Positions 60,801-64,000 of a stretch of 64,000 nt of DNA are shown piece after piece. A program made the translations under genes and the position numbers. The notes beneath the pieces are model-generated. The model was not told the DNA's origin and ran no database searches. It saw only the letters and a program-made list of their open reading frames with translations. The DNA is from Casuarius casuarius (Eukaryota > Chordata > Aves > Casuariiformes > Casuariidae), in contig PTFA01000050.1 in NCBI GenBank assembly GCA_003342895.1, positions 4,021,585-4,085,584 of the forward strand. The letters are read 5' to 3'. Numbering within the stretch: the first letter of the stretch is position 1; every line of letters starts with the position of its first letter.

Positions 60801-62899
60801 TATGGAAGTCAAGAACAAACTTCCTATTGTTTTTAACAGCACAAGACTGAACGCACAAATCAGCTTACAAAACACTGCTACCTTTTCTTTAGCAGCCAGG
60901 GTTAACGTAGTATGTCTCATTAATCTAGACTAAAATATGGACTAGGCGTTTGAATTTAATTGTATAGTTTCTAGAAAGATGCTTACGATGAAACAGTATT
61001 ATTTACAAGTCACATGTCTGTACAGCAATACACATTTCTGCACCACACATTTCATCAGTAAACAGAACACAGCTATATGTCCACACACCTTGCACAAATG
61101 CAAAATTTCTGCAAAAGAGCAAATGATATATAAGCCTTACATTTTATTTTTCAGTTAAAGAGATCTGAATCAATTCTACAGAAATACTAATTGTTACTTT
61201 ATATGACTGCTCTGATCCATACATTCTATTTTACAGATCAGAAAATGGAAACAAAAATAATTAAGCATGCTTGAATAAATCGAACAGTACAGAAGCAAAC
61301 TTAGAATATAATTTTGACTTTTTGTCTCCCAGTCACACCTTTACCATAGATCTAGCTTATAACTCACTAGCTCACACAGAGAGCACCTCAGCATTCTTGT
61401 TTGCTGTTTTCCCTTTTACCAGCTTCTCTCCTGTGCCCTATTTTCTTTATGACAAATCAATTCATTTTGCTAAGTTTCTTAAAGTTGAATATTTGAAATA
61501 CACAAGTATCACAATCTCAAGGTCAGCTCCACCTGAGTTCCAAGACAAAAGGAGAGCACAGATATTACAGAAAAAGAAAAAAAAAAAATCTAACCTTGAA
61601 GCCATCAAGAATACATGGAAGTTTTACTCAAAAAATATATAAGTAATACTTCTGATCAAGGTCACAATATAAAATTATTAAAACCTACAAGAATAATATA
61701 CTGCTACCGAACAACTGCTTGGCTGCAGAAAAAACTACCAAAGTATAAAAACAAGCTACTGATGTAGAAGAGTGTCACATTTTTTTAAATCAAGTTTTAG
61801 ATGTTACTCAACCCTAGAAGAGGTATTGCAAAACTAGCATGTTTCATCAATTAACGTTTAGCTTTTATGAAATGCGGGCATTTGGGTGTGTGACTAAGGT
61901 ACACTAGGTACAAGGCAAAAAGAACGAAAGCTTCCAAGGAGACAATGTAACATGGAAGGCTTCACTTTGTGTCCTCAGCTTACCACTTTGTGGCTTGACC
62001 AGCTTACCCTTCCTTCCAGACAATTTACAGGCAACCCTCACCAGCGAGTTTATGACTATTTCTGCACACACTAGATGCTATTGAACTTTCTGTTCAGCTG
62101 CAGTCCTACCATTTTCCCCATTCACTAATAATACTGATAGCTTGACAGTGACATCTCTCTTCCATTTGTACATTCTCTAGACCATTAATTCAGAATAGTA
62201 TTCTTTTATTTTAGCTATAGACTACTGTGGGTAAAACACCTGAAAAAAATCCATGTAAAGTTTGAGACTGTAGAAGGGGAACACAAGTCACTAAGAAAAG
62301 GGTTTCTTTTTTGACTGATTTTACTGCATCAGAAAAATCCAAGCCATGTGAAAGGACAGCAAAAGAAAAGATTTCACCAATATGCAACATACTTGAAATT
62401 TAAAGCTGATAAAATAGCAGTGGGGTGATGAACACATAACTTGTTTGAAGTCTTGATGAAAAGCCACATGTGATAGAAGTGAGGTAAAGTTTGTATGGAG
62501 AGGTATATTACATTATGTCAACTGATAGAACTGTAAAAGACAATCTTTTTTGGCACACAAGCCCTTTTTCAGAAGAAGCTCTAATCACTTAGTGTTTTTT
62601 TGGTTTTTTGGTTTTTTTTAATTAAAAAGGAAGAAGAGTAATACTTGATAGTAAGGACAGTAAAAATTTTTATCAGACTTAATTTCTGTTCCTGAAACAG
62701 GAGCAATCAGTTTGCAATCTAATTTTTTTTAAGCTGGAATTGAACACACTATGCAACGTATTTTTAAAATAACCACCGATCTATAGTGTAAACCATTACT
62801 GCTATGGAAGGAGAGAAAGAAAACATTTTTATTACCTGATTGCCAAAGAGATTGAAGCCATTAATTGCTTCCAAAGCTGCTTTTGCCAGCCCCACGGAG
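2494..62899 (-). CDS. PHKB: PHKB, phosphorylase b kinase regulatory subunit beta (5'-partial, 24 exons used per transcript)
   Basis: PHKB is a regulatory subunit of the (alpha-beta-gamma-delta)4 phosphorylase kinase complex. This cytosolic enzyme phosphorylates glycogen phosphorylase b and so links Ca2+ and hormone signals to glycogen breakdown. Translating the minus strand gives a continuous series of PHKB blocks, for example [71 protein letters not shown] and [15 protein letters not shown]. Exons (high to low): 62836-62899, 54196-54291, 52346-52543, 51600-51657, 47637-47714, 45765-45923, 41433-41527, 31665-31720, 31372-31465, 27462-27545, 26872-26976, 25979-26061, 25805-25895, 22358-22419, 22107-22269, 21188-21269, 18016-18073, 17141-17231 or 16167-16257, 14621-14823, 10504-10638, 7153-7282, 6621-6728, 5225-5365, 2494-2631. 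Frame is open throughout with no premature stop, so the gene looks functional. The alpha paralogues (PHKA1/2) are excluded by the beta-specific linker and C-terminus. Residue numbers below assume the human numbering, which the exon lengths fit exactly. Confidence 0.97.
2632..5224 (-). other. PHKB last intron (2593 nt)
   Basis: GT-AG intron, gtgagt to ctgtag. It holds an A15 run at 3876-3890 and an A13 run at 4682-4694. I see no coding exon or mobile element. Confidence 0.85.
5225..5365 (-). CDS. PHKB: PHKB window exon 23 (residues ~1002-1048)
   Basis: One hundred forty-one nt, 47 codons, phase 0 at both ends: [40 protein letters not shown] and PKEAEIQ. Acceptor ccccttctag, donor gtgagt. The ERNPEL-F-DKVDLD block is a family signature. 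Confidence 0.97.
5366..6620 (-). other. PHKB intron (1255 nt)
   Basis: Intron with the weak donor gtctgt and acceptor cttctag. Nothing further is recognised. Confidence 0.85.
6621..6728 (-). CDS. PHKB: PHKB window exon 22 (residues ~966-1001)
   Basis: One hundred eight nt, 36 codons, phase 0 at both ends: [20 protein letters not shown] then [16 protein letters not shown]. The acceptor tttgttttccag is strong. The donor is gtctgt, which is weak, but reading phase and the start of the next exon fix it at this position. Confidence 0.96.
6729..7152 (-). other. PHKB intron (424 nt)
   Basis: Short intron. It holds an inverted repeat with perfect 10-bp arms and a 1-nt centre at 7010-7030 (acttgaaaat / attttcaagt). 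Confidence 0.85.
7153..7282 (-). CDS. PHKB: PHKB window exon 21, second putative calmodulin-binding region (residues ~922-965)
   Basis: One hundred thirty nt. It completes an Arg codon, then encodes [40 protein letters not shown] and LPQ. Acceptor tttgtccacag, donor gtaaaa. The [25 protein letters not shown] block is close to invariant. In the family this stretch is annotated, as I recall, as calmodulin-binding; nothing in the DNA proves binding. Confidence 0.97.
8342..8369. repeat. 10-bp tandem repeat
   Basis: The unit agttgcattt occurs twice and is followed by a partial, diverging third copy. Confidence 0.75.
10316..10393. repeat. degenerate ATT / GATATTACT tandem tract
   Basis: Short imperfect tandem units such as gatattactgatattact and attattattga are spread over about 78 bp. 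Confidence 0.75.
10504..10638 (-). CDS. PHKB: PHKB window exon 20 (residues ~877-922)
   Basis: One hundred thirty-five nt. It completes a Gly codon, then encodes [40 protein letters not shown] and QQQG, then two bases of an Arg codon. Acceptor ttcttctacttcag, donor gtaatg. The SPSEVKQLL block is conserved across phosphorylase kinase alpha and beta. Confidence 0.97.
10639..14620 (-). other. PHKB intron (3982 nt) with a GC-richer block
   Basis: Mostly AT-rich with no recognised exon. From about 13440 to 14290 the base composition is clearly richer in G+C, with several short open minus-strand frames that match nothing I recognise. A perfect 16-bp palindrome lies at 13484-13499. Confidence 0.8.
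14621..14823 (-). CDS. PHKB: PHKB window exon 19 (residues ~810-877)
   Basis: Two hundred three nt, the longest coding exon here: [60 protein letters not shown] and GMLKIRV, then two bases of a Gly codon. Acceptor aaaatactacag, donor gtcagt. The [12 protein letters not shown] and SGMLKIR motifs are shared with the alpha subunits. Confidence 0.97.
14824..16166 (-). other. PHKB intron (1343 nt) after the alternative exons
   Basis: Runs from the strong donor gtaagt of exon B to acceptor actacag. No further coding exon is seen. Confidence 0.85.
16167..16257 (-). CDS. PHKB: PHKB alternative exon B (human exon 27-like), residues 779-809
   Basis: Ninety-one nt: one base completing Trp779, then [20 protein letters not shown] and [10 protein letters not shown]. 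It corresponds to the second mammalian isoform of this segment. The splice sites are strong: acceptor ctctgttttctgccctcag and donor gtaagt. Exons A and B share length, phase and the ending pattern IT-x-x-LV-x-GKQ, which suggests an old tandem exon duplication. Exon B lies 883 nt downstream of A in the transcript. Confidence 0.95.
16258..17140 (-). other. intron between the mutually exclusive PHKB exons (883 nt)
   Basis: It separates alternative exons A and B. On the sense (minus) strand it carries a run of 25 T from plus-strand A25 at 16901-16925, other short T-rich tracts near 16621-16690, and a perfect 18-bp palindrome at 16744-16761. It is long enough to splice normally, so exclusivity is not imposed by intron length. 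Confidence 0.85.
16901..16925. repeat. A25 homopolymer (T25 in PHKB sense)
   Basis: Twenty-five consecutive A on the plus strand, in the intron between the alternative exons. In the pre-mRNA it reads as U25. Confidence 0.9.
17141..17231 (-). CDS. PHKB: PHKB alternative exon A (human exon 26-like), residues 779-809
   Basis: Ninety-one nt: one base completing Trp779, then [20 protein letters not shown] and [10 protein letters not shown]. It matches the [15 protein letters not shown] form of PHKB. The acceptor ends cacgcatag with a poor pyrimidine tract, while the donor gtaaag is reasonable. It is used instead of, not together with, the exon at 16167-16257, because including both or neither breaks the frame. 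The family is known to make tissue-dependent isoforms from such a pair. Which tissue uses which form here cannot be read from the sequence. Confidence 0.93.
17232..18015 (-). other. PHKB intron (784 nt) upstream of alternative exon A
   Basis: It starts with the weak donor gtttgt and ends with the pyrimidine-poor acceptor of exon A. The phrase atgaaaaacagttt occurs twice (near 17265 and 17391). A small inverted repeat is at 17403-17420. Confidence 0.8.
18016..18073 (-). CDS. PHKB: PHKB window exon 17, constant exon before the alternative pair (residues ~760-779)
   Basis: Fifty-eight nt. It completes a Gly codon, then encodes [18 protein letters not shown] and ends with TG, the first two bases of a Trp codon. 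Either downstream alternative exon supplies the final G. The basic [14 protein letters not shown] stretch is the first half of a putative calmodulin-binding segment. The donor is gtttgt, weaker than consensus, directly upstream of the regulated splice choice. The acceptor is tgtttag. Confidence 0.95.
18074..21187 (-). other. PHKB intron (3114 nt)
   Basis: No exon, RNA gene or mobile element recognised. Open frames near 19421-19612 and 20154-20568 are short and match nothing known. Confidence 0.85.
21188..21269 (-). CDS. PHKB: PHKB window exon 16 (residues ~733-760)
   Basis: Eighty-two nt: [20 protein letters not shown] then PYFITKE and the first base of a Gly codon. Acceptor gttttcttag, donor gtaaga. 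The core [15 protein letters not shown] matches the family; Asn and Tyr replace the Gly and Asn I recall in the human protein. Confidence 0.95.
21270..22106 (-). other. PHKB intron (837 nt)
   Basis: AT-rich intron, gtaaga to cttag. Nothing further seen. Confidence 0.85.
22107..22269 (-). CDS. PHKB: PHKB window exon 15, regulatory linker with phosphosite (residues ~678-732)
   Basis: One hundred sixty-three nt. It begins [20 protein letters not shown], then [20 protein letters not shown], and ends [14 protein letters not shown]. The K-V-K-R-Q-S-S-T-P stretch is a basophilic phosphorylation motif. Its second Ser falls at residue 701 in this numbering, which I recall as a reported human phosphoserine. 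The exon is less conserved than its neighbours, as expected for a flexible linker. Acceptor ttatttttcag, donor gtaaga. Confidence 0.95.
22358..22419 (-). CDS. PHKB: PHKB window exon 14 (residues ~658-678)
   Basis: Sixty-two nt: [20 protein letters not shown] plus two bases of a Glu codon. Acceptor ttaattgcag, donor gtaagg. It is separated from the next exon by an 88-nt intron. Confidence 0.95.
22420..25804 (-). other. PHKB intron (3385 nt)
   Basis: It contains an A15 run at 22731-22745, a T17 run at 24001-24017 and a modestly GC-richer patch at about 24290-24520. No exon or mobile element is recognised. Confidence 0.85.
24001..24017. repeat. T17 homopolymer
   Basis: Seventeen consecutive T on the plus strand in a PHKB intron. 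Confidence 0.85.
25805..25895 (-). CDS. PHKB: PHKB window exon 13 (residues ~627-657)
   Basis: Ninety-one nt. It completes an Arg codon, then encodes [20 protein letters not shown] and [10 protein letters not shown]. Acceptor aaaattttag, donor gtatgc. The block matches the conserved region just before the beta-specific linker. Confidence 0.97.
25979..26061 (-). CDS. PHKB: PHKB window exon 12 (residues ~600-627)
   Basis: Eighty-three nt: [20 protein letters not shown] then LIREDNI plus two bases of an Arg codon. Acceptor cttgcctag, donor gtagag. The next intron is only 83 nt. The HGRPLF-V-LIRED motif is conserved across phosphorylase kinase alpha and beta. Confidence 0.97.
26062..26871 (-). 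other. PHKB intron (810 nt)
   Basis: It holds a GC-rich hairpin at 26473-26500 with perfect 10-bp arms and an 8-nt loop, inside a 132-codon sense-strand open frame that I do not recognise. Confidence 0.8.
26872..26976 (-). CDS. PHKB: PHKB window exon 11 (residues ~565-599)
   Basis: One hundred five nt, 35 codons, phase 0 at both ends. It starts [20 protein letters not shown] and ends [15 protein letters not shown]. Acceptor ctcccaacag, donor gtattt. Confidence 0.97.
26977..27461 (-). other. PHKB intron (485 nt)
   Basis: It starts with the atypical donor gttgtg and ends in ccaacag. Several A-rich runs are present. Confidence 0.85.
27462..27545 (-). CDS. PHKB: PHKB window exon 10 (residues ~537-564)
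   Basis: Eighty-four nt, 28 codons, phase 0 at both ends: [20 protein letters not shown] then IGCLGTSK. The acceptor is a strong ttctttttcacag. The donor gttgtg departs from the usual GTRAGT, but no better in-frame GT lies nearby. The [18 protein letters not shown] block is a signature shared by the alpha and beta subunits. Confidence 0.96.
27546..31371 (-). other. PHKB intron (3826 nt)
   Basis: It contains a perfect 18-bp palindrome at 28253-28270, a T14 run at 29621-29634, an A-rich run at about 30938-30964 and an AATA repeat at 31244-31261. No exon recognised. Confidence 0.85.
31244..31261. repeat. (AATA)n microsatellite
   Basis: Four to five AATA units in an intron of PHKB. Confidence 0.85.
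31372..31465 (-). CDS. PHKB: PHKB window exon 9 (residues ~505-536)
   Basis: Ninety-four nt. It completes an Arg codon, then encodes [20 protein letters not shown] and [11 protein letters not shown], ending in phase 0. Only 199 nt of intron separate it from the preceding exon. Acceptor ttgtag, donor gtaagg. The [16 protein letters not shown] block is nearly invariant in the family. Confidence 0.97.
31665..31720 (-). CDS. PHKB: PHKB window exon 8 (residues ~487-505)
   Basis: Fifty-six nt encoding [18 protein letters not shown] plus two bases of an Arg codon. Acceptor tatattccag, donor gtaagt. The next exon starts with C, which completes CGC (Arg). Confidence 0.96.
34059..34150. repeat. palindromic CT/TA/GA microsatellite
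   Basis: A (CT)n run passes into (TA)n, then a centre with alternating catgcatgcat, then (TA)n and (GA)n. The two halves are largely reverse complements around about 34089, and imperfect GA repeats continue to 34148. Confidence 0.85.
36077..36195. repeat. AT-rich low-complexity tract
   Basis: Almost pure A+T with repeated atatat blocks. The phrase tataatccta appears twice in close succession. Confidence 0.8.
37313..37329. repeat. T17 homopolymer
   Basis: Seventeen consecutive T on the plus strand in the largest PHKB intron. Confidence 0.85.
41433..41527 (-). CDS. PHKB: PHKB window exon 7 (residues ~455-486)
   Basis: Ninety-five nt. It completes an Ala codon, then encodes [20 protein letters not shown] followed by [11 protein letters not shown], ending in phase 0. 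Acceptor tactttcag, donor gtaagc. The motif D-E-L-x-S-P-K-D-I-D-P is shared by alpha and beta subunits, and the [10 protein letters not shown] ending is beta-like. It is followed by the largest intron in the window (9.7 kb). Confidence 0.97.
42603..42880 (+). repeat. GC-rich segment ending in A27, possible retroposed fragment
   Basis: About 250 bp of G+C-rich sequence stands out in an AT-rich intron and ends directly in 27 consecutive A (42854-42880). This looks like a retroposed RNA with a poly(A) tail. However, I find no AATAAA before the tail, no clear target-site duplication and no recognisable parent gene, so the call is tentative. Confidence 0.35.
42917..42936. repeat. 10-bp perfect tandem duplication
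   Basis: The unit gcatactggc occurs twice back to back, 37 nt past the A27 run. Confidence 0.8.
45765..45923 (-). CDS. PHKB: PHKB window exon 6 (residues ~402-455)
   Basis: One hundred fifty-nine nt. It begins [20 protein letters not shown] and continues through [20 protein letters not shown] to [12 protein letters not shown]. Acceptor actccatag, donor gtaaga. The W-G-Q-A-Y/V-I-I block resembles the conserved core of the glucoamylase-like fold. A Cys at about 403 replaces the Tyr I recall in mammals. Confidence 0.97.
45924..47636 (-). other. PHKB intron (1713 nt)
   Basis: AT-rich sequence, donor gtatta to acceptor ccatag. I see nothing else in it. Confidence 0.85.
47637..47714 (-). CDS. PHKB: PHKB window exon 5 (residues ~376-402)
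   Basis: Seventy-eight nt. It completes a Gly codon, then encodes [20 protein letters not shown] and QRTSE, ending with the first base of another Gly codon. Acceptor ttatttttag, donor gtatta. The R-G-N-P plus E-Y-Q-D-L-L pattern is characteristic of the beta subunit. Confidence 0.95.
47715..51599 (-). other. PHKB intron (3885 nt)
   Basis: AT-rich intron without recognisable exons or repeats apart from short homopolymers. Confidence 0.85.
51600..51657 (-). CDS. PHKB: PHKB window exon 4 (residues ~357-376)
   Basis: Fifty-eight nt: 19 codons plus the first base of a Gly codon. It reads [19 protein letters not shown]. Acceptor ttcttcttag, donor gtaagt. The [10 protein letters not shown] core is typical of the family. 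The following hydrophobic stretch differs from the mammalian one as I recall it (FLYMMID-like), though conservatively. Phase fits both neighbours. Confidence 0.93.
51658..52345 (-). other. PHKB intron (688 nt)
   Basis: AT-rich intron, donor gtaaag to acceptor cttcttag. Nothing else seen. Confidence 0.85.
52346..52543 (-). CDS. PHKB: PHKB window exon 3 (residues ~291-356)
   Basis: One hundred ninety-eight nt, 66 codons, phase 0 at both ends. It starts [20 protein letters not shown] and ends RYYKPAEIK, with [19 protein letters not shown] between. This is among the most recognisable blocks of phosphorylase kinase beta; the alpha subunits share a related GH15-like motif. Acceptor cttctatag, donor gtaaag. 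Confidence 0.97.
52544..54195 (-). other. PHKB intron (1652 nt)
   Basis: AT-rich intron, donor gtaagt to acceptor tctatag. Nothing else seen. Confidence 0.85.
54196..54291 (-). CDS. PHKB: PHKB window exon 2 (residues ~259-290)
   Basis: Ninety-six nt, 32 codons, phase 0 at both ends. It begins [15 protein letters not shown] and ends LLPRESRSH. Acceptor tgtttacag, donor gtaagt (consensus). It continues the GH15-like helical domain and is separated from the previous exon by an 8.5 kb intron. Confidence 0.96.
55218..55327. repeat. dispersed ~110-bp repeat, copy 1
   Basis: This segment recurs at 56730-56841 in the same orientation. By hand alignment there are about 14 mismatches and one 2-nt gap over 110 positions. 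Both copies start ctaatatagaaaatatagct. The flanks do not match, so the unit is bounded. The family is unknown. Confidence 0.8.
56730..56841. repeat. dispersed ~110-bp repeat, copy 2
   Basis: Second copy of the unit at 55218-55327, about 1.5 kb away in the same orientation. Shared internal blocks include ctaggtcaaac and attttgtcactaata. Confidence 0.8.
59450..59494. repeat. compound (TA)n(CA)n microsatellite
   Basis: Alternating blocks of (TA) and (CA): TA, CA, TA, then CA ending near 59494. Confidence 0.9.
62836..62899 (-). CDS. PHKB: PHKB window exon 1 (residues ~238-258)
   Basis: Sixty-four nt: one leading base completing the previous codon, then [20 protein letters not shown] and Q. The acceptor is a long pyrimidine tract ending cccctcag and the donor is gtaata. 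This is the most upstream exon I can find. The exon before it should encode the block ending in a Ser-rich ELHS-type segment, and it is not present up to position 64000. The segment belongs to the glucoamylase-like N-terminal region. By exon count it would be about human exon 9. Confidence 0.95.
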
Positions 62900-64000
62900 C
62901 TGAGGGGGAGGAAGAAGGAAAAAGAATTATCATAATTCAAGCCTAGACTAAAATTTAACATATATTTGACAACTCTTTCACAGCTATGATCTTTTCTTGA
63001 TTAGTATTTTGTGCTTAACCTCTATGTTAGTAAAATGATGATGCAGCAAGGTTGTTTTCTTTTTTTTAATCCTTTTGAGCATTTTTCTTTGTCTTCAAAT
63101 GTCAGAGACCATCTGGAAAAAGCACTTCTGCTCTCACCTTGCTACTGGACATCTGGCATTATGTATTTCAAGGTCTTGCTAATAGTGTATTAACAGAGGA
63201 TTTACTTCAGCACAATTTCTGTAGTCAGCTCTCGAGCATTAAACTTTAAGAGACTGATTTCCAACTAGTTTTCAATATAATACAAGAACACATTAATCTG
63301 GATTCAGAAAAAGGAGAAATTTCTGATGTCAACCATGTAGGTCTTTTACTTCACTTACTCTGTGACTAGTATTGCCCATGAAGAAATACTGCCAACAAGC
63401 TTTTAAATTAGCAAGTTCATGTTTTAAAATGTAAAAACACTAGCCATATATACTAACATCACTAACCAGTATATATTAAAAATTTAGCTGTTAAATTATA
63501 CACTATAGTTACTGAATACTGAAATTATACAGTACACACAAAAGGCTGTTTCATTAAAAAAATACAGTCTTAGACTTTCAGTGCAACCAGTCTTAGACTT
63601 TCAGTGAAACCATTTTTAACAACAAAAAGGAGAATCAGCATTCTCTCTCAACTCACAAACACGCACATACTTTTTTAAAAGAAAATGCTAAAATAAGCTA
63701 ATAGAAACCTACATGCATTTGACAGGTTTATAAAAAATTTGAAGTATGACAGAGCATGAAATTTTGAATTACACTTAAAAAATATACAATTACAGACAGA
63801 CCAACTTCAAATGTGTGCACACAACTGGAATAATAATGAGCTAAAGCATTAACAAAGTGTTAAATGTTTGTACATCCACTCCAAAATTCCAGATGTTAAG
63901 CTCACGGGGCATCAAAAAGTAAAATATTAAACCAGCTAATATCCAACAGTGCCAGTGTTTTAAAAAGTAATATATAATGCTACCAGTTTTCTGACAGTTT
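62900..64000 (-). other. PHKB intron, partial at window edge
   Basis: Only its 3' end is certain, with a pyrimidine-rich acceptor at 62900-62920. A 23-bp tandem duplication lies at 63565-63610. The exon encoding residues before 238 is not found here. Confidence 0.8.
63565..63610. repeat. 23-bp tandem duplication
   Basis: Two adjacent copies of a 23-bp unit beginning cagtcttagactttcagtg, differing at one base. Confidence 0.85.

Larger units (their letters stand above)
54292..62835 (-). other. PHKB intron (8544 nt)
   Basis: It contains the two copies of a ~110-bp repeat (55218-55327 and 56730-56841) and a compound TA/CA microsatellite at 59450-59494. No exon recognised; the flanking exons join in phase without one. 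Confidence 0.85.

Noticed and set aside
61271..61642. 123-codon plus-strand open frame
   Set aside because: Antisense within an intron, no recognised motif, and the end runs into a poly-A stretch giving artificial lysines.
63866..63905. Minus-strand stretch resembling F-G-V in the missing upstream PHKB exon
   Set aside because: Only three or four residues fit, and the following ERGSKYNNG-type sequence and proper splice sites are absent.
1..64000. Bacterial-type systems, CRISPR arrays, operons, phage or tRNA genes
   Set aside because: The interrupted coding structure, AT-rich introns and absence of long ORFs are eukaryotic; no array, operon or cloverleaf was seen.

Overview
The window is vertebrate nuclear DNA holding the 3' two thirds of one gene, PHKB (phosphorylase b kinase regulatory subunit beta), on the minus strand. 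I identified it by translating exons and matching them to the family from memory. Twenty-five coding exons were placed, every one with GT-AG borders and continuous reading phase. They run from about residue 238 (62899) to the stop codon (2494). Spliced with one of two alternative exons they give 2572 nt: one leading base, then 857 codons including the stop. Added to the 237 missing N-terminal residues this gives 1093, which I recall as the human length. The promoter, the first ~8 exons and the N-terminus lie beyond position 64000.

The organism is probably a bird or another sauropsid. The protein is close to mammalian PHKB. The introns are fairly compact (83 nt to about 9.7 kb). I see no Alu, L1 or other mammalian interspersed repeats, only microsatellites, homopolymers and a few unassigned repeats. 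The species cannot be fixed from this window.

Layout, in transcript order from high to low coordinates. Exons from 62899 to 41433 encode the rest of the N-terminal glucoamylase-like (GH15-related) region. Exons from 31720 to 25805 encode the middle of the protein. Exons 22419-21188 carry a linker with an R-Q-S-S phosphosite. Then comes a pair of mutually exclusive 91-nt exons (17141-17231 and 16167-16257) inside a putative calmodulin-binding segment. Exons 14823-5225 encode the C-terminal region. The last exon (2631-2494) ends in a C-T-I-S CaaX-type box. Positions 1-2493 hold the 3' UTR and downstream flank.

No second gene, RNA gene, CRISPR array or intact mobile element was found. The remaining open frames are short intronic or antisense chance frames. 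The main points for a second look are the alternative exon pair and its intron, a ~110-bp repeat present twice 1.5 kb apart (55218 and 56730), a GC-rich block ending in 27 A (42603-42880), and a palindromic microsatellite (34059-34119).
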